This document shows, in pieces, positions 17,267 to 25,498 of a stretch of DNA of 64,000 nucleotides; positions within the stretch are counted from its first letter, which is position 1; every line of letters starts with the position of its first letter. Origin of the DNA: Flavobacteriaceae bacterium UBA2540 (GTDB lineage Bacteria; Bacteroidota; Bacteroidia; Flavobacteriales; Flavobacteriaceae); NCBI GenBank assembly GCA_002340765.1, contig DDMS01000060.1, positions 9,349 through 73,348 of the forward strand. The letters are read 5' to 3'. A model generated the notes under the pieces. The model searched no databases. It worked only from the letters and a program-made list of their open reading frames with translations, and had not been told where the DNA came from. The position numbers and the translations under genes are program-made.

Positions 17267-19798
17267 CTAAGAAATGTGCCCCCAAATTTTTGAAGTTTTT
17301 ATCATTTCAGTAAAGGCAATTTTGATGAGTGCATTTTCCTCTTTTGATAAATTTGGATCTTCATTCAATAACTCTATGGCTTTTTTTCTTGCGGCAATTA
17401 AAATTTTAGAATCTTTAATAATATCTGCAATTTTAAGATTTAATACCCCACTTTGTTGTGTTCCCATGAGATTTCCTGGACCTCTTAATTTCAAATCTAC
17501 CTCTGCAATTTTGAATCCGTTAGAAGTGCTCACCATTGTTTTGATTCGGGTTTTTGCTTCATCAGATAATTTGACTCCTGTCATTAAAATACAAAAACTT
17601 TGTGCTGCACCTCTTCCAACTCTTCCTCTTAATTGATGCAATTGACTGAGTCCAAAACGTTCGGCGCTTTCAATAATCATCACGCTTGCATTGGGCACAT
17701 TTACGCCCACTTCAATCACTGTGGTTGCGACCATAATATGCGTTTCCCCTTTTACAAATCGTTGCATTTCAAACTCTTTCTTTTCAGCTTTCATTTGTCC
17801 ATGTACGATACTAATTTGATATTTAGGTATTGGAAATTCACGAGAAAGTCCTTCAAAACCATCCATTAAATCTTTATAATCCAACACTTTAGATTCTTCA
17901 ATCAAAGGATACACTACATATATTTGCCTGCCTTTTGCTATTTCATCTTTCATAAACTTCAACACTGACAATCGCTGACTGTCGAAACGATGTACCGTTT
18001 TAATTTCTTTTCTGCCAGGAGGCAATTCGTCAATCACAGAAATATCTAAATCACCATACACAGACATTGCCAAAGTTCTTGGAATGGGTGTTGCAGTCAT
18101 GACGAGAATATGAGGAGGAAGAGAAGCCCCTCCAACCTCCCCTAAGGGGAGGCTTTCCAATTGAGATGAAATTGTTTTTATAACATTTTCAATATTTCCA
18201 ATGACCTCCTCATTTTTAAATCTAATAACTTTAAATCCTAGCTCATTTAAAATTTTTGTTCTTAAATGATCTGCCTCTTGTTGCTCAATTGTGTTGTGGT
18301 AATTTCCGTCAACCTCAACAATCAACTTTTTGGAAAGATTTACAAAATCAACAATAAACTCGTCAATAATATGCTGTCTTCTAAATTTAGAATCCAATTG
18401 TTTTGTTTTTAATTGCTCCCAAAGTATTTGTTCAGCTTGGGTAGTTTGTTTTTTTCTCTCCAATTGCAATTCTTTCATCAATCCATATAAGGATGAACGA
18501 GCAGTCATATAATTTTTACGCAAAGTAGGAACTCCCTCCCTTTGGGAGGGTTGGGGTGGGCGTTTCATCCACAATTTCGAGCGTTGTGCAACTCCAAATC
18601 GGTGTTGCTCATCAATTATGGCAATCCCTAAATTATCAAACATCACTTTCTCTTCCAACAACGCATGTGTTCCTACTAAAATTTTTAGGGAACCGTCTTC
18701 CAAAGCTTCATGAATAACTTTCCTTTTTTTAGGTTTAGTTGAACCTGTTAACAATTCCACAGAAATGTTGACTCCTTTCAAAAATTCGAAAATGGCATTA
18801 AAATGTTGGTTTGCCAAAATCTCAGTGGGCGCCATCAATGCTGCTTGAAAACCATTGTCAATCGCTAACAACATGACTAGCAATGCCACAATTGTTTTTC
18901 CAGAACCTACATCTCCTTGCAGCAATCTATTCATGTGAATGCCTGATGAGACATCTTTCCGAATTTCTTTGATTACTCTTTTTTGTGCATTTGTCAATTG
19001 AAAAGGCAAATGATATTCGTAAAAATTATTGAAAGCCGCTCCAACATTTTTAAAAATAATCCCTTTGATGTTGGTTTTATTGATGAGATTTTTTCTGACC
19101 AATTGCAATTGGATAAAAAACAATTCCTCAAATTTCAGTCGGAATTGCGCTTTGGCAAGTAATTCATGACTTTGAGGAAAATGAGCATTCAACAACGCCT
19201 CTTTTTTTGAAATTAGTTGAAATTCATTGATGATTTCTTGAGACAATGTTTCTTGAATGCCGCTATAAAATTGTTTGAATAAATTCTCTATATAAGTTCT
19301 AACTATTTTGTTGCTGACGCCAACATTCACCAACTTTTCGGTAGATGAATATACAGGCTGCATCGTTGATTGCAGTGTTTTTTTGTATTCAGAAACCAAT
19401 TGCATTTCAGGATGAGGCATGCTATACAATCCGTTAAAATGGTTTAATTTCCCGTAAATCACATATGATTCATTAATTTTCAAAGCATCCTTAATCCATT
19501 TTTGACCCTTAAACCAAACCAATTCCATCACTCCTGAAGAATCCTGAAAAGTGGCCACTAGCCTACTCCCTTTTGTTTGCGAAACAGACTTTAGTTGGGT
19601 TATTTTTCCAATAATTTGCACCTCCGCACTGCTGGGTTGTAACTCTCTGATTTGAAAAAACTGTGTTTTGTCAATGTATCTAAAAGGAAAAAATTGTAAT
19701 AAATCATGACACGATTTGATACCCAATTCTGTGCATAACAATGTCGCTTTATGACAGCTAACGCCATTTATATAGGAGATTGGATAATTTAGATTCAA
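17267..19798 (-). CDS. recG: ATP-dependent DNA helicase RecG with in-frame DUF559 endonuclease insertion
   Basis: RecG remodels stalled replication forks and Holliday junctions. Present are the N-terminal wedge (OB fold) domain (about 50-140), Walker A GDVGSGKT (295-302), motif II DEQH (396-399), motif III TATPIPRT (568 on), and the later motifs EVGVNVPNA and QLHQLRGRVGRG. The protein is 843 aa, against about 695-700 usual. The difference is one block, residues 413-560, between WMK and PPHILVMTATP. It encodes a DUF559 nuclease domain bounded by GC-rich repeats. There is no stop or frameshift and no helicase motif is lost, so the host protein probably still works. No intein splice-junction residues are visible, so both parts are expected to stay in one polypeptide. 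Confidence 0.93.
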   Translation of the reverse strand: MNLNYPISYINGVSCHKATLLCTELGIKSCHDLLQFFPFRYIDKTQFFQIRELQPSSAEVQIIGKITQLKSVSQTKGSRLVATFQDSSGVMELVWFKGQKWIKDALKINESYVIYGKLNHFNGLYSMPHPEMQLVSEYKKTLQSTMQPVYSSTEKLVNVGVSNKIVRTYIENLFKQFYSGIQETLSQEIINEFQLISKKEALLNAHFPQSHELLAKAQFRLKFEELFFIQLQLVRKNLINKTNIKGIIFKNVGAAFNNFYEYHLPFQLTNAQKRVIKEIRKDVSSGIHMNRLLQGDVGSGKTIVALLVMLLAIDNGFQAALMAPTEILANQHFNAIFEFLKGVNISVELLTGSTKPKKRKVIHEALEDGSLKILVGTHALLEEKVMFDNLGIAIIDEQHRFGVAQRSKLWMKRPPQPSQREGVPTLRKNYMTARSSLYGLMKELQLERKKQTTQAEQILWEQLKTKQLDSKFRRQHIIDEFIVDFVNLSKKLIVEVDGNYHNTIEQQEADHLRTKILNELGFKVIRFKNEEVIGNIENVIKTISSQLESLPLGEVGGASLPPHILVMTATPIPRTLAMSVYGDLDISVIDELPPGRKEIKTVHRFDSQRLSVLKFMKDEIAKGRQIYVVYPLIEESKVLDYKDLMDGFEGLSREFPIPKYQISIVHGQMKAEKKEFEMQRFVKGETHIMVATTVIEVGVNVPNASVMIIESAERFGLSQLHQLRGRVGRGAAQSFCILMTGVKLSDEAKTRIKTMVSTSNGFKIAEVDLKLRGPGNLMGTQQSGVLNLKIADIIKDSKILIAARKKAIELLNEDPNLSKEENALIKIAFTEMIKTSKIWGHIS
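18119..18562 (-). mobile_element. In-frame DUF559 endonuclease element inside recG
   Basis: The 444-bp block equals 148 codons and replaces a short loop of RecG. Its ends are inverted copies of each other. The plus-strand right end has CCCTCCCTTTGGGAGGGTT followed by GGGGTGGG (18534-18560). The minus-strand copy at the other end reads CCTCCCCTTAGGGGAGGTT, then GGAGGGG. Each is a 7-bp hairpin with a G-rich tail, much richer in GC than the region. Between them lies a DUF559/Vsr-like fold: KFRRQHII (near 471-478 of the fusion), FIVDF, and IVEVDGNYH with Asp497 and His501 as likely active-site residues, ending FKVIRFKNEEV. The nuclease residues look intact. The ends read through without stops as PPQPSQREG and SLPLGEVGG. 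Mobility is inferred. Confidence 0.8.
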
Positions 19799-20123
19799 AA
19801 TTTTTCGATTTGAAATTAAAAAATTTAATACTAATAAAAATTCTTGCTAAAAACTGAAATGTTTATTGCAAAAATAGTGTATTTAGTCTAAAATAATTCT
19901 TTTAAAAAATGGCAATCTTTAAAATATCATACATTTATCCTAGTAGTTTTAAACTATTTTTTTTTATTATTTTTGTTTTAAAAAAAACACATTAGGCAAA
20001 GAAAAAAGAAGGCTACTAAAATGATAAAAAGTGATATAAACTTGCGCACATTTACTAGTTACTAAACATTTAAAACACATAACATTAGAATTTAAACTAA
20101 ACCGAAAAAAAATAAAAATTAAT
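19799..20123. other. Intergenic stretch upstream of the DUF3703 gene
   Basis: This 325-bp, very AT-rich gap lies between divergent recG and the DUF3703 gene. I see no gene remnant. One TATTTTTG (19968-19975) matches a -7 box on the plus strand and could serve the DUF3703 gene with a leader of about 140 nt. Confidence 0.45.
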
Positions 20124-20501
20124 ATGAAATTTTACACTTCAATGCCAAAAAGTCTAAAACCATATTTTAAAGCGGAATTGGACAAATATCGAACTGAATC
20201 CTCAATCGGAAATATACAAATTGCCTGGAATCATTTAGAACGGGCTCATATAATTGGACAGAAATATCCTTACGCTCATACTTTTGTTCATTGGAAAATG
20301 TTACAATTCGGAATTAAAATAAAAAGTGGAAAAGAAATTATCGGACAAATTCCACGTCTGGTTTTTGGAGGTGTAAAATCGTTTGTTGGAAAAATTCCTT
20401 TTGGAAATACTGGAGGAGCGAACGTTCCACCTTTAAAACCATTTCCGATTGAAAAGGGATTGCAAAATATTTTTGCGAAAGCAGGAATTGATTTAATCTG
20501 A
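20124..20501 (+). CDS. DUF3703 family protein
   Basis: The 125-aa protein matches DUF3703: AWNHLERAHIIGQKYPYAHT, HWKMLQFGIK, GQIPRLVFG and the C-terminal PFGNTGGANVPPLKPFPI, which is the family hallmark. There is no signal peptide or membrane segment, and the function is unknown. The gene stands alone, with long non-coding gaps on both sides and a 148-bp nested palindrome directly behind it. That arrangement looks like a transferred cassette-like unit, although this is inference. Confidence 0.8.
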   Translation: MKFYTSMPKSLKPYFKAELDKYRTESSIGNIQIAWNHLERAHIIGQKYPYAHTFVHWKMLQFGIKIKSGKEIIGQIPRLVFGGVKSFVGKIPFGNTGGANVPPLKPFPIEKGLQNIFAKAGIDLI

Positions 20502-20512
20502 AAATAAAAAAA

Positions 20513-20660
20513 GTTGGTTAACAATGGATATTAAAAAAATAGGCGAGACAATATTAAATTCAGGGCTTTTATCTTGTATCAAACTTTATTCTAAACCGAA
20601 AGTTTGATACTTAAAAATCGCCTACTTTTCATATACTAGCCATTGTAAACAATTAGCAAC
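20513..20660. repeat. Nested palindrome: outer inverted repeat with an inner perfect hairpin
   Basis: The outer arms are 20513-20545 and 20616-20660. Both carry ACAATGG, an A-rich spacer and TAGGCGA when read in the same sense, and both begin with GTTG (CAAC at the far end). Inside is a perfect 12-bp stem, GTATCAAACTTT (20576-20587) and AAAGTTTGATAC (20599-20610), with an 11-nt loop. The whole could fold as a long cruciform. It lacks the T run expected of a terminator. It resembles folded-strand recombination sites or miniature elements in design, but I find no canonical attC core boxes (RYYYAAC/GTTRRRY). Confidence 0.75.
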
Positions 20661-20835
20661 AACAAAATAAATGACGAAAAATAAAATTTTAATATATATT
20701 TAGGAATATTATTCGTTGTTTCTCCTGTTATTATTTTGAATACTAAGAAAGTATTTAATACTTCACAATTCCCTCTTTTTAAAACACTTATTTCATCAAG
20801 CTATTTTGTAACTTTGTGACCGATTTATAAAAAAC

Positions 20836-22047
20836 ATGAGATTACATAGAAACTTAACTTTTGCTGTCATTGACAGTATTCGAGATATTTTTAATGAAGG
20901 GGTGTATGCTGACAAAGGTGTTGAAAAAGCCCTGCAAAGAGACAAACGTTGGGGTGCAAGAGACCGCAAATTTGTAGCAGAAACCATTTATGACATTGTG
21001 CGTTGGAATCGTTTATACGCAGAAATTGCCGAAGTAAAAGTACCTTATGATCGTGATAATATTTGGCGATTATTCTCTGTTTGGTGTGTTTTAAGAGGCA
21101 TTGCTTTACCAGATTGGAATCAAATTGGAGATGTTCCTCTGAGAAGAATCAAAGGGAAATTTGATGAGTTGTCAAAAATCAGAAAATTCCGTGAATCGAT
21201 TCCTGATTGGATGGATGATTTAGGTGTGCAAGAATTGGGCGAAGAACTTTGGACAAAAGAAATTGCTGCGCTAAACCAACAAGCATCAGTAGTTTTAAGA
21301 ACCAATACATTGAATGTCAGCAAAGAAATGCTTCAGCTAAAGTTGAAAGCGGAAGATATTGAAACGGAAACCATCCCAAATTATCCTGATGCTTTAAAAT
21401 TATTAGAAAGAGCCAATGTGTTCACTACACTGGCTTTTCACGAAGGGCTGTTTGAAGTGCAAGATGCTTCTTCTCAAATGGTTGCTGCATTTTTAGATGT
21501 TGAGCCAGGAATGAAAGTGGTGGATGCTTGCGCGGGTGCAGGAGGAAAGACTCTGCATTTGGCTTCTTTGATGCAAAACAAAGGTCAGATTATTGCCATG
21601 GATATTTATGAAAGTAAGCTGAAAAAACTAAAAATCAGAGCCAAAAGAAACAAGGCCCACAACATTGATTTGCGTTTGATTGAATCTACCAAAGTCATCA
21701 AAAAACTGCATGAAAAAGCAGACCGGGTTCTGATTGATGCGCCATGTTCAGGATTGGGCGTCTTACGCAGAAATCCTGATTCAAAATGGAAATTGCAATC
21801 AGAATTTATTGAAGAAATCAAAAAAACTCAGCAAGAAGTTTTGCAAAACTATTCCAAAATGGTAAAACCTGGAGGCAAAATGGTGTATGCTACTTGCTCT
21901 ATTCTACCCTCTGAAAATCGTCAACAAGTTGACCTTTTCTTGACATCCGAAGCCGGAAAAAGTTTTAGTTTTGTAAAAGATAACAATGTGTTTGCACATC
22001 AGTCAGGTTTTGACGGATTTTATATGGCATTGTTAGAAAAGAAATAA
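20836..22047 (+). CDS. RsmB/NOP family RNA m5C methyltransferase
   Basis: The 403-aa protein has an N-terminal NusB-like RNA-binding region (residues about 1-140) and a Rossmann methyltransferase domain. The SAM site reads VVDACAGAGGKTLHLA. Motif IV has the release cysteine in DAPCSGLGVLRRNPD, and motif VI has the nucleophilic Cys in YATCSILPSEN. These two cysteines define m5C RNA methyltransferases, of which RsmB modifies 16S rRNA at C967. The exact target position is not shown by sequence alone. A TAACTTTG box (20809-20816) is 19 bp before the ATG. Confidence 0.88.
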   Translation: MRLHRNLTFAVIDSIRDIFNEGVYADKGVEKALQRDKRWGARDRKFVAETIYDIVRWNRLYAEIAEVKVPYDRDNIWRLFSVWCVLRGIALPDWNQIGDVPLRRIKGKFDELSKIRKFRESIPDWMDDLGVQELGEELWTKEIAALNQQASVVLRTNTLNVSKEMLQLKLKAEDIETETIPNYPDALKLLERANVFTTLAFHEGLFEVQDASSQMVAAFLDVEPGMKVVDACAGAGGKTLHLASLMQNKGQIIAMDIYESKLKKLKIRAKRNKAHNIDLRLIESTKVIKKLHEKADRVLIDAPCSGLGVLRRNPDSKWKLQSEFIEEIKKTQQEVLQNYSKMVKPGGKMVYATCSILPSENRQQVDLFLTSEAGKSFSFVKDNNVFAHQSGFDGFYMALLEKK

Positions 22048-22119
22048 GTTTTACAATTGATATTGTAAAAAAATTGCTAAGAAAAAGAAAACGTTTTTTT
22101 ATAACCCAAAATTCATTGA

Positions 22120-24282
22120 ATGAATATTCGTTTCGCGTTTTTAATTTTTTTAGTATTTTCTGCACAGTTATTTTCTCAACAAGCCTATTATAACGATGTC
22201 AATTTGAACTTAACTGGGCTAACTTTGAAAGAAGCATTGGCTGTAAAAATCATCAATACGCATACAAGAACCTTGTTTTATGACCAAATTTGGAATGCCA
22301 GCAAAGCCACAGATGTCAACCCAAATAATCCATCAGAAGTAGTATTGATATACGGTTGGGAAAATGGCACTGATTCAGATGTTACCAATGATAGAACTCG
22401 AAACATCAATAATTTTAGCGGAAGTTCCGGAGATTGGAACAGAGAACACGTTTATTCACGTTCTTTAGGAATTCCTGATTTAGGCGAAGCTGGCCCTGGT
22501 TCAGATGCGCATCATTTAAGACCTGCAGATGTGCAAAGAAATTCATCTAGAGGAAATAGGAAATTTTCTGATGCCAATGGTAATTCAGGCGCAACTTCAG
22601 AAATATATACAGACCCAATTGACGGAACAAATTCCGCTGGATGGTATCCTGGAGATGAATGGAAAGGCGATGTTGCACGCATGATGATGTACATGTATTT
22701 GCGATATGGAAATCGATGTTTGCCATCAAATGTGGGTTTAGGAAACAACACAAATACGCCTGATGACATGATTGATTTGTTTTTAAAATGGAACGCAGAA
22801 GACCCTGTTTCTGATTTTGAAAGACAACGAAATACCTATCACGAAAACACCAACAATTCTGAAGCACAAGGAAATAGAAATCCTTTTATTGACAATCCAA
22901 GGTTAGCAACTAGGATTTGGGGAGGTCCTGAAGCCGAGGATACTTGGGGAATTTATACAAGTTCAGATACTGAAAACCCTTCTACTCCAACAAATTTAGT
23001 AGCCAATAATATTACCACTTTTTCAGTGAATTTGTCCTGGACAGCTGCTACTGATAATATTGCTGTTACGAGTTATGATATTTTTGTAAAAGGAAATTTA
23101 TACACAAATACGACTCAAACTTCAAAAACAGTTATAGGTTTGGACTCCAATACAAATTACTCGATTTTTGTGATAGCGAAAGATATTGCCAATAACAAAT
23201 CTGAACAAAGTAATGAGGTTAGTATCCAAACTTTGGTCGATAATGATCCACCTTCAACTCCCAATAATATTGTCATTAGCAATCAAACAACCACGTCTTT
23301 TATAGTTTCTTGGGACGCTTCAACGGATAATACTGCTGTTACTTCTTATGATGTTTTTGTTAATAGTATTTTGAATGGCTCCACTATTGAAACAAGCTTT
23401 ACAGTTTCAAATTTAACCGCTTCAACTTCTTACAGCGTTCAAATTCGCGCAAAAGACGCTAAAAATAATATTTCAGAACTTTCAAATGCAGCCGTTGGCA
23501 GCACAACTGCAGAAAATGCAGTTTCAAGCGAATTGTTTTTTTCTGAATATGTTGAAGGTTCTTCCAATAACAAGGCACTAGAAATTGTCAATAATACAGA
23601 TGCTGATGTTGATTTAACTGGATTTAGCATCAAAAGACAAACCAATGGTGGTGTTGATGGAGATGTTTGGGCGAATGAATTGCAATTATCAGGAAAGATT
23701 TTCAAAAAAGATGTGTATGTTATCATTAATGGAAATTCAACTCTTCAAAAATTGATTGATGAAGCTGATTTTCTACAACCTGTTTTAGAAGAAAATAATT
23801 ATGGCGCACCCATCAATTTCAACGGAAATGATCCTGTTGGATTGTTCAAAGAGGGTGTTTTGGTAGATGTGATTGGAACATATAATGGAGGAAGTGCAAA
23901 TTTTGCCATAAACAAAACTTTACGAAGAAAAAATGGTGTTACGAAACCCAATACCACTTTTGATATTGTGAATGAATGGGATTCTTATCCACAAGATACT
24001 GTAGATGATATTGGAACTCATAGCACTGTTTTGAGTGTAAATACTTTTGAGAATTCAGGATTTACATTGTTTCCAAATCCCGTAAAATCTACACTTTTTA
24101 TTACAAATACTCTTGAAAACGAAATTTTATCCATTTCAATTTTCAATTCCATTGGAAAAAGAGTTTTTATTACTCAACAAATCTCAAAAGAATTGGACAT
24201 ACAGTTTTTATCAAAAGGAATTTATTTTATTAAAATATCTACTGAAAATGGTATCTTTGCCACGAAATTTCTGAAAGAATAA
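22120..24282 (+). CDS. T9SS-exported endonuclease I with FN3 pair and lamin-tail domain
   Basis: This 720-aa secreted nuclease has a signal peptide at residues 1-20. The Endonuclease_I domain (about 22-285) carries WNREHVYSRS, SDAHHLRPAD and the GNRNPFIDNP motif. Two fibronectin type III domains follow (about 288-372 and 380-465, each with DNTAVTSYD-type strands). A lamin-tail domain (about 470-610) starts LFFSEYVEGSSNNKALEI. The C-terminus is a type A sorting domain (FTLFPNPVKSTLFI...KGIYFIKISTENG). It likely degrades extracellular DNA on or near the cell surface. Its stop overlaps the start of the next gene by one base (TAATG). Confidence 0.9.
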   Translation: MNIRFAFLIFLVFSAQLFSQQAYYNDVNLNLTGLTLKEALAVKIINTHTRTLFYDQIWNASKATDVNPNNPSEVVLIYGWENGTDSDVTNDRTRNINNFSGSSGDWNREHVYSRSLGIPDLGEAGPGSDAHHLRPADVQRNSSRGNRKFSDANGNSGATSEIYTDPIDGTNSAGWYPGDEWKGDVARMMMYMYLRYGNRCLPSNVGLGNNTNTPDDMIDLFLKWNAEDPVSDFERQRNTYHENTNNSEAQGNRNPFIDNPRLATRIWGGPEAEDTWGIYTSSDTENPSTPTNLVANNITTFSVNLSWTAATDNIAVTSYDIFVKGNLYTNTTQTSKTVIGLDSNTNYSIFVIAKDIANNKSEQSNEVSIQTLVDNDPPSTPNNIVISNQTTTSFIVSWDASTDNTAVTSYDVFVNSILNGSTIETSFTVSNLTASTSYSVQIRAKDAKNNISELSNAAVGSTTAENAVSSELFFSEYVEGSSNNKALEIVNNTDADVDLTGFSIKRQTNGGVDGDVWANELQLSGKIFKKDVYVIINGNSTLQKLIDEADFLQPVLEENNYGAPINFNGNDPVGLFKEGVLVDVIGTYNGGSANFAINKTLRRKNGVTKPNTTFDIVNEWDSYPQDTVDDIGTHSTVLSVNTFENSGFTLFPNPVKSTLFITNTLENEILSISIFNSIGKRVFITQQISKELDIQFLSKGIYFIKISTENGIFATKFLKE

Positions 24283-25370
24283 TGATTAAAAATTTACTAT
24301 CCCTACTCCTATTATTTGTATTTTTTATTGGGTATTCGCAAATTCCAGTAAACTACTATAGTTCTGCAACTGGAAGTGGTTATACCTTAAAAACCCAATT
24401 AAAAAACATCATTAAAAATGGACATATTGACCAAGGTTATGGCTCTTTATATGATGGGTATATAAAAACGGATAATGATAATTTTTATGAAAATGATAAT
24501 ACAGTTTTGGATATGTATTCTGAAAATCCAAACGGAAATGATCCATACAATTATCAACACAATCAAAGAAATTGCGGAAATTACAATTCAGAAAACGACT
24601 GTTATAACAGAGAACATGTTTTTCCACAAGGTTTTTTTAATGAAAATCTTCCAATGCGGTCAGATATTCATCATGTAATTCCTACAGATGGTTATGTAAA
24701 TTGGAGAAGAAGCAATTTTCCTTTTGGTGAAGTTTCTAATGCAAGTTGGACTTCTGATAACGGCTCAAAAGTTGGTACAAATACTTTTGACAGTTTCAAA
24801 GGAACTGTTTTTGAACCCATCAATGAATTTAAGGGCGATATTGCAAGGATGTTATTATACTTTGCAACTCGTTATGAAGATGAAGTTTTGAATAGTTCTT
24901 GGGATGATCACGATAGCTCTGAAAGTAATCCTTTAAATGGAAGTAAAAACCAATTTTATGAAAGTTGGTATATTCGATTATTACACAAATGGCATATTCA
25001 AGATCCTGTAAATCAGAGAGAAATTGTAAGAAACAATGAAGCTTACAAATACCAAGGAAATAGAAATCCATTTATTGACCATCCAGAATATGTTGCCCAA
25101 ATTTGGGGAAATGTTCTTTCTACAAAAATAGTTGATTTAGATAATTCCGTAAAAATGTATCCAAATCCCTCAGAAGGAAATTCACTTTTTTTCAAAACCT
25201 CTGAAACTGTAACTATTCAGATTTTTACGATTTTAGGAAAACAAATACTGTCTCAAAAGATTGATGAATCAACTTCTCAAATGGATATCACCTCACTAAA
25301 ATCAGGAATTTATTTGGTGAAAATTTCCTCTAGTAAAATTTCTATTACTAAAAAGTTGATTAAAAAATAA
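24282..25370 (+). CDS. T9SS-exported endonuclease I (second copy, short form)
   Basis: This 362-aa secreted nuclease has a signal peptide (residues 1-19), then an Endonuclease_I domain (about 20-275) with YNREHVFPQGFF, SDIHHVIPTDGYVN and GNRNPFIDHPEYVAQIWG. A type A sorting domain follows directly at about 285-362 (VKMYPNPSEGN...SGIYLVKISS). It has no FN3 or lamin-tail modules, so it is the minimal form of its neighbour. It is translationally coupled to the upstream copy by a TAATG overlap. Both would be exported by the type IX system and may act together in extracellular DNA use. Confidence 0.9.
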   Translation: MIKNLLSLLLLFVFFIGYSQIPVNYYSSATGSGYTLKTQLKNIIKNGHIDQGYGSLYDGYIKTDNDNFYENDNTVLDMYSENPNGNDPYNYQHNQRNCGNYNSENDCYNREHVFPQGFFNENLPMRSDIHHVIPTDGYVNWRRSNFPFGEVSNASWTSDNGSKVGTNTFDSFKGTVFEPINEFKGDIARMLLYFATRYEDEVLNSSWDDHDSSESNPLNGSKNQFYESWYIRLLHKWHIQDPVNQREIVRNNEAYKYQGNRNPFIDHPEYVAQIWGNVLSTKIVDLDNSVKMYPNPSEGNSLFFKTSETVTIQIFTILGKQILSQKIDESTSQMDITSLKSGIYLVKISSSKISITKKLIKK

Positions 25371-25439
25371 GGATTTTCTAAAATTTAACTTTTGTTCAAA
25401 ACATCGTGAATAACTCCTAAATTTCTGTGAAGTTATGCG

Positions 25440-25469
25440 TTAGAAATCATTTGAAAAAAAGTAAATTTG
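25440..25469 (+). promoter_or_regulatory. Candidate promoter of purL
   Basis: TTA (25440-25442), a 19-bp spacer and TAAATTTG (25462-25469) match the Bacteroidota promoter except for TTA in place of TTG. The box ends 29 bp before the purL ATG. I see no purine riboswitch-like fold in the short leader. Confidence 0.5.
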
Positions 25470-25498
25470 CACTTTATTTTTAATCAAATTAGCAATCC

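Noticed and set aside
18119..18562. The recG insertion as an intein
   Set aside because: No Cys or Ser at the N-terminal junction and no HN followed by Cys, Ser or Thr at the C-terminal junction; the domain is DUF559-like rather than Hint plus homing endonuclease.
20513..20660. The nested palindrome as a canonical integron attC site
   Set aside because: The ends do not contain RYYYAAC and GTTRRRY core sites in the required positions, and no integrase is in the window.
25371..25498. A purine riboswitch upstream of purL
   Set aside because: The leader after the candidate promoter is only about 25-30 nt, too short for an aptamer, and no conserved core is visible.
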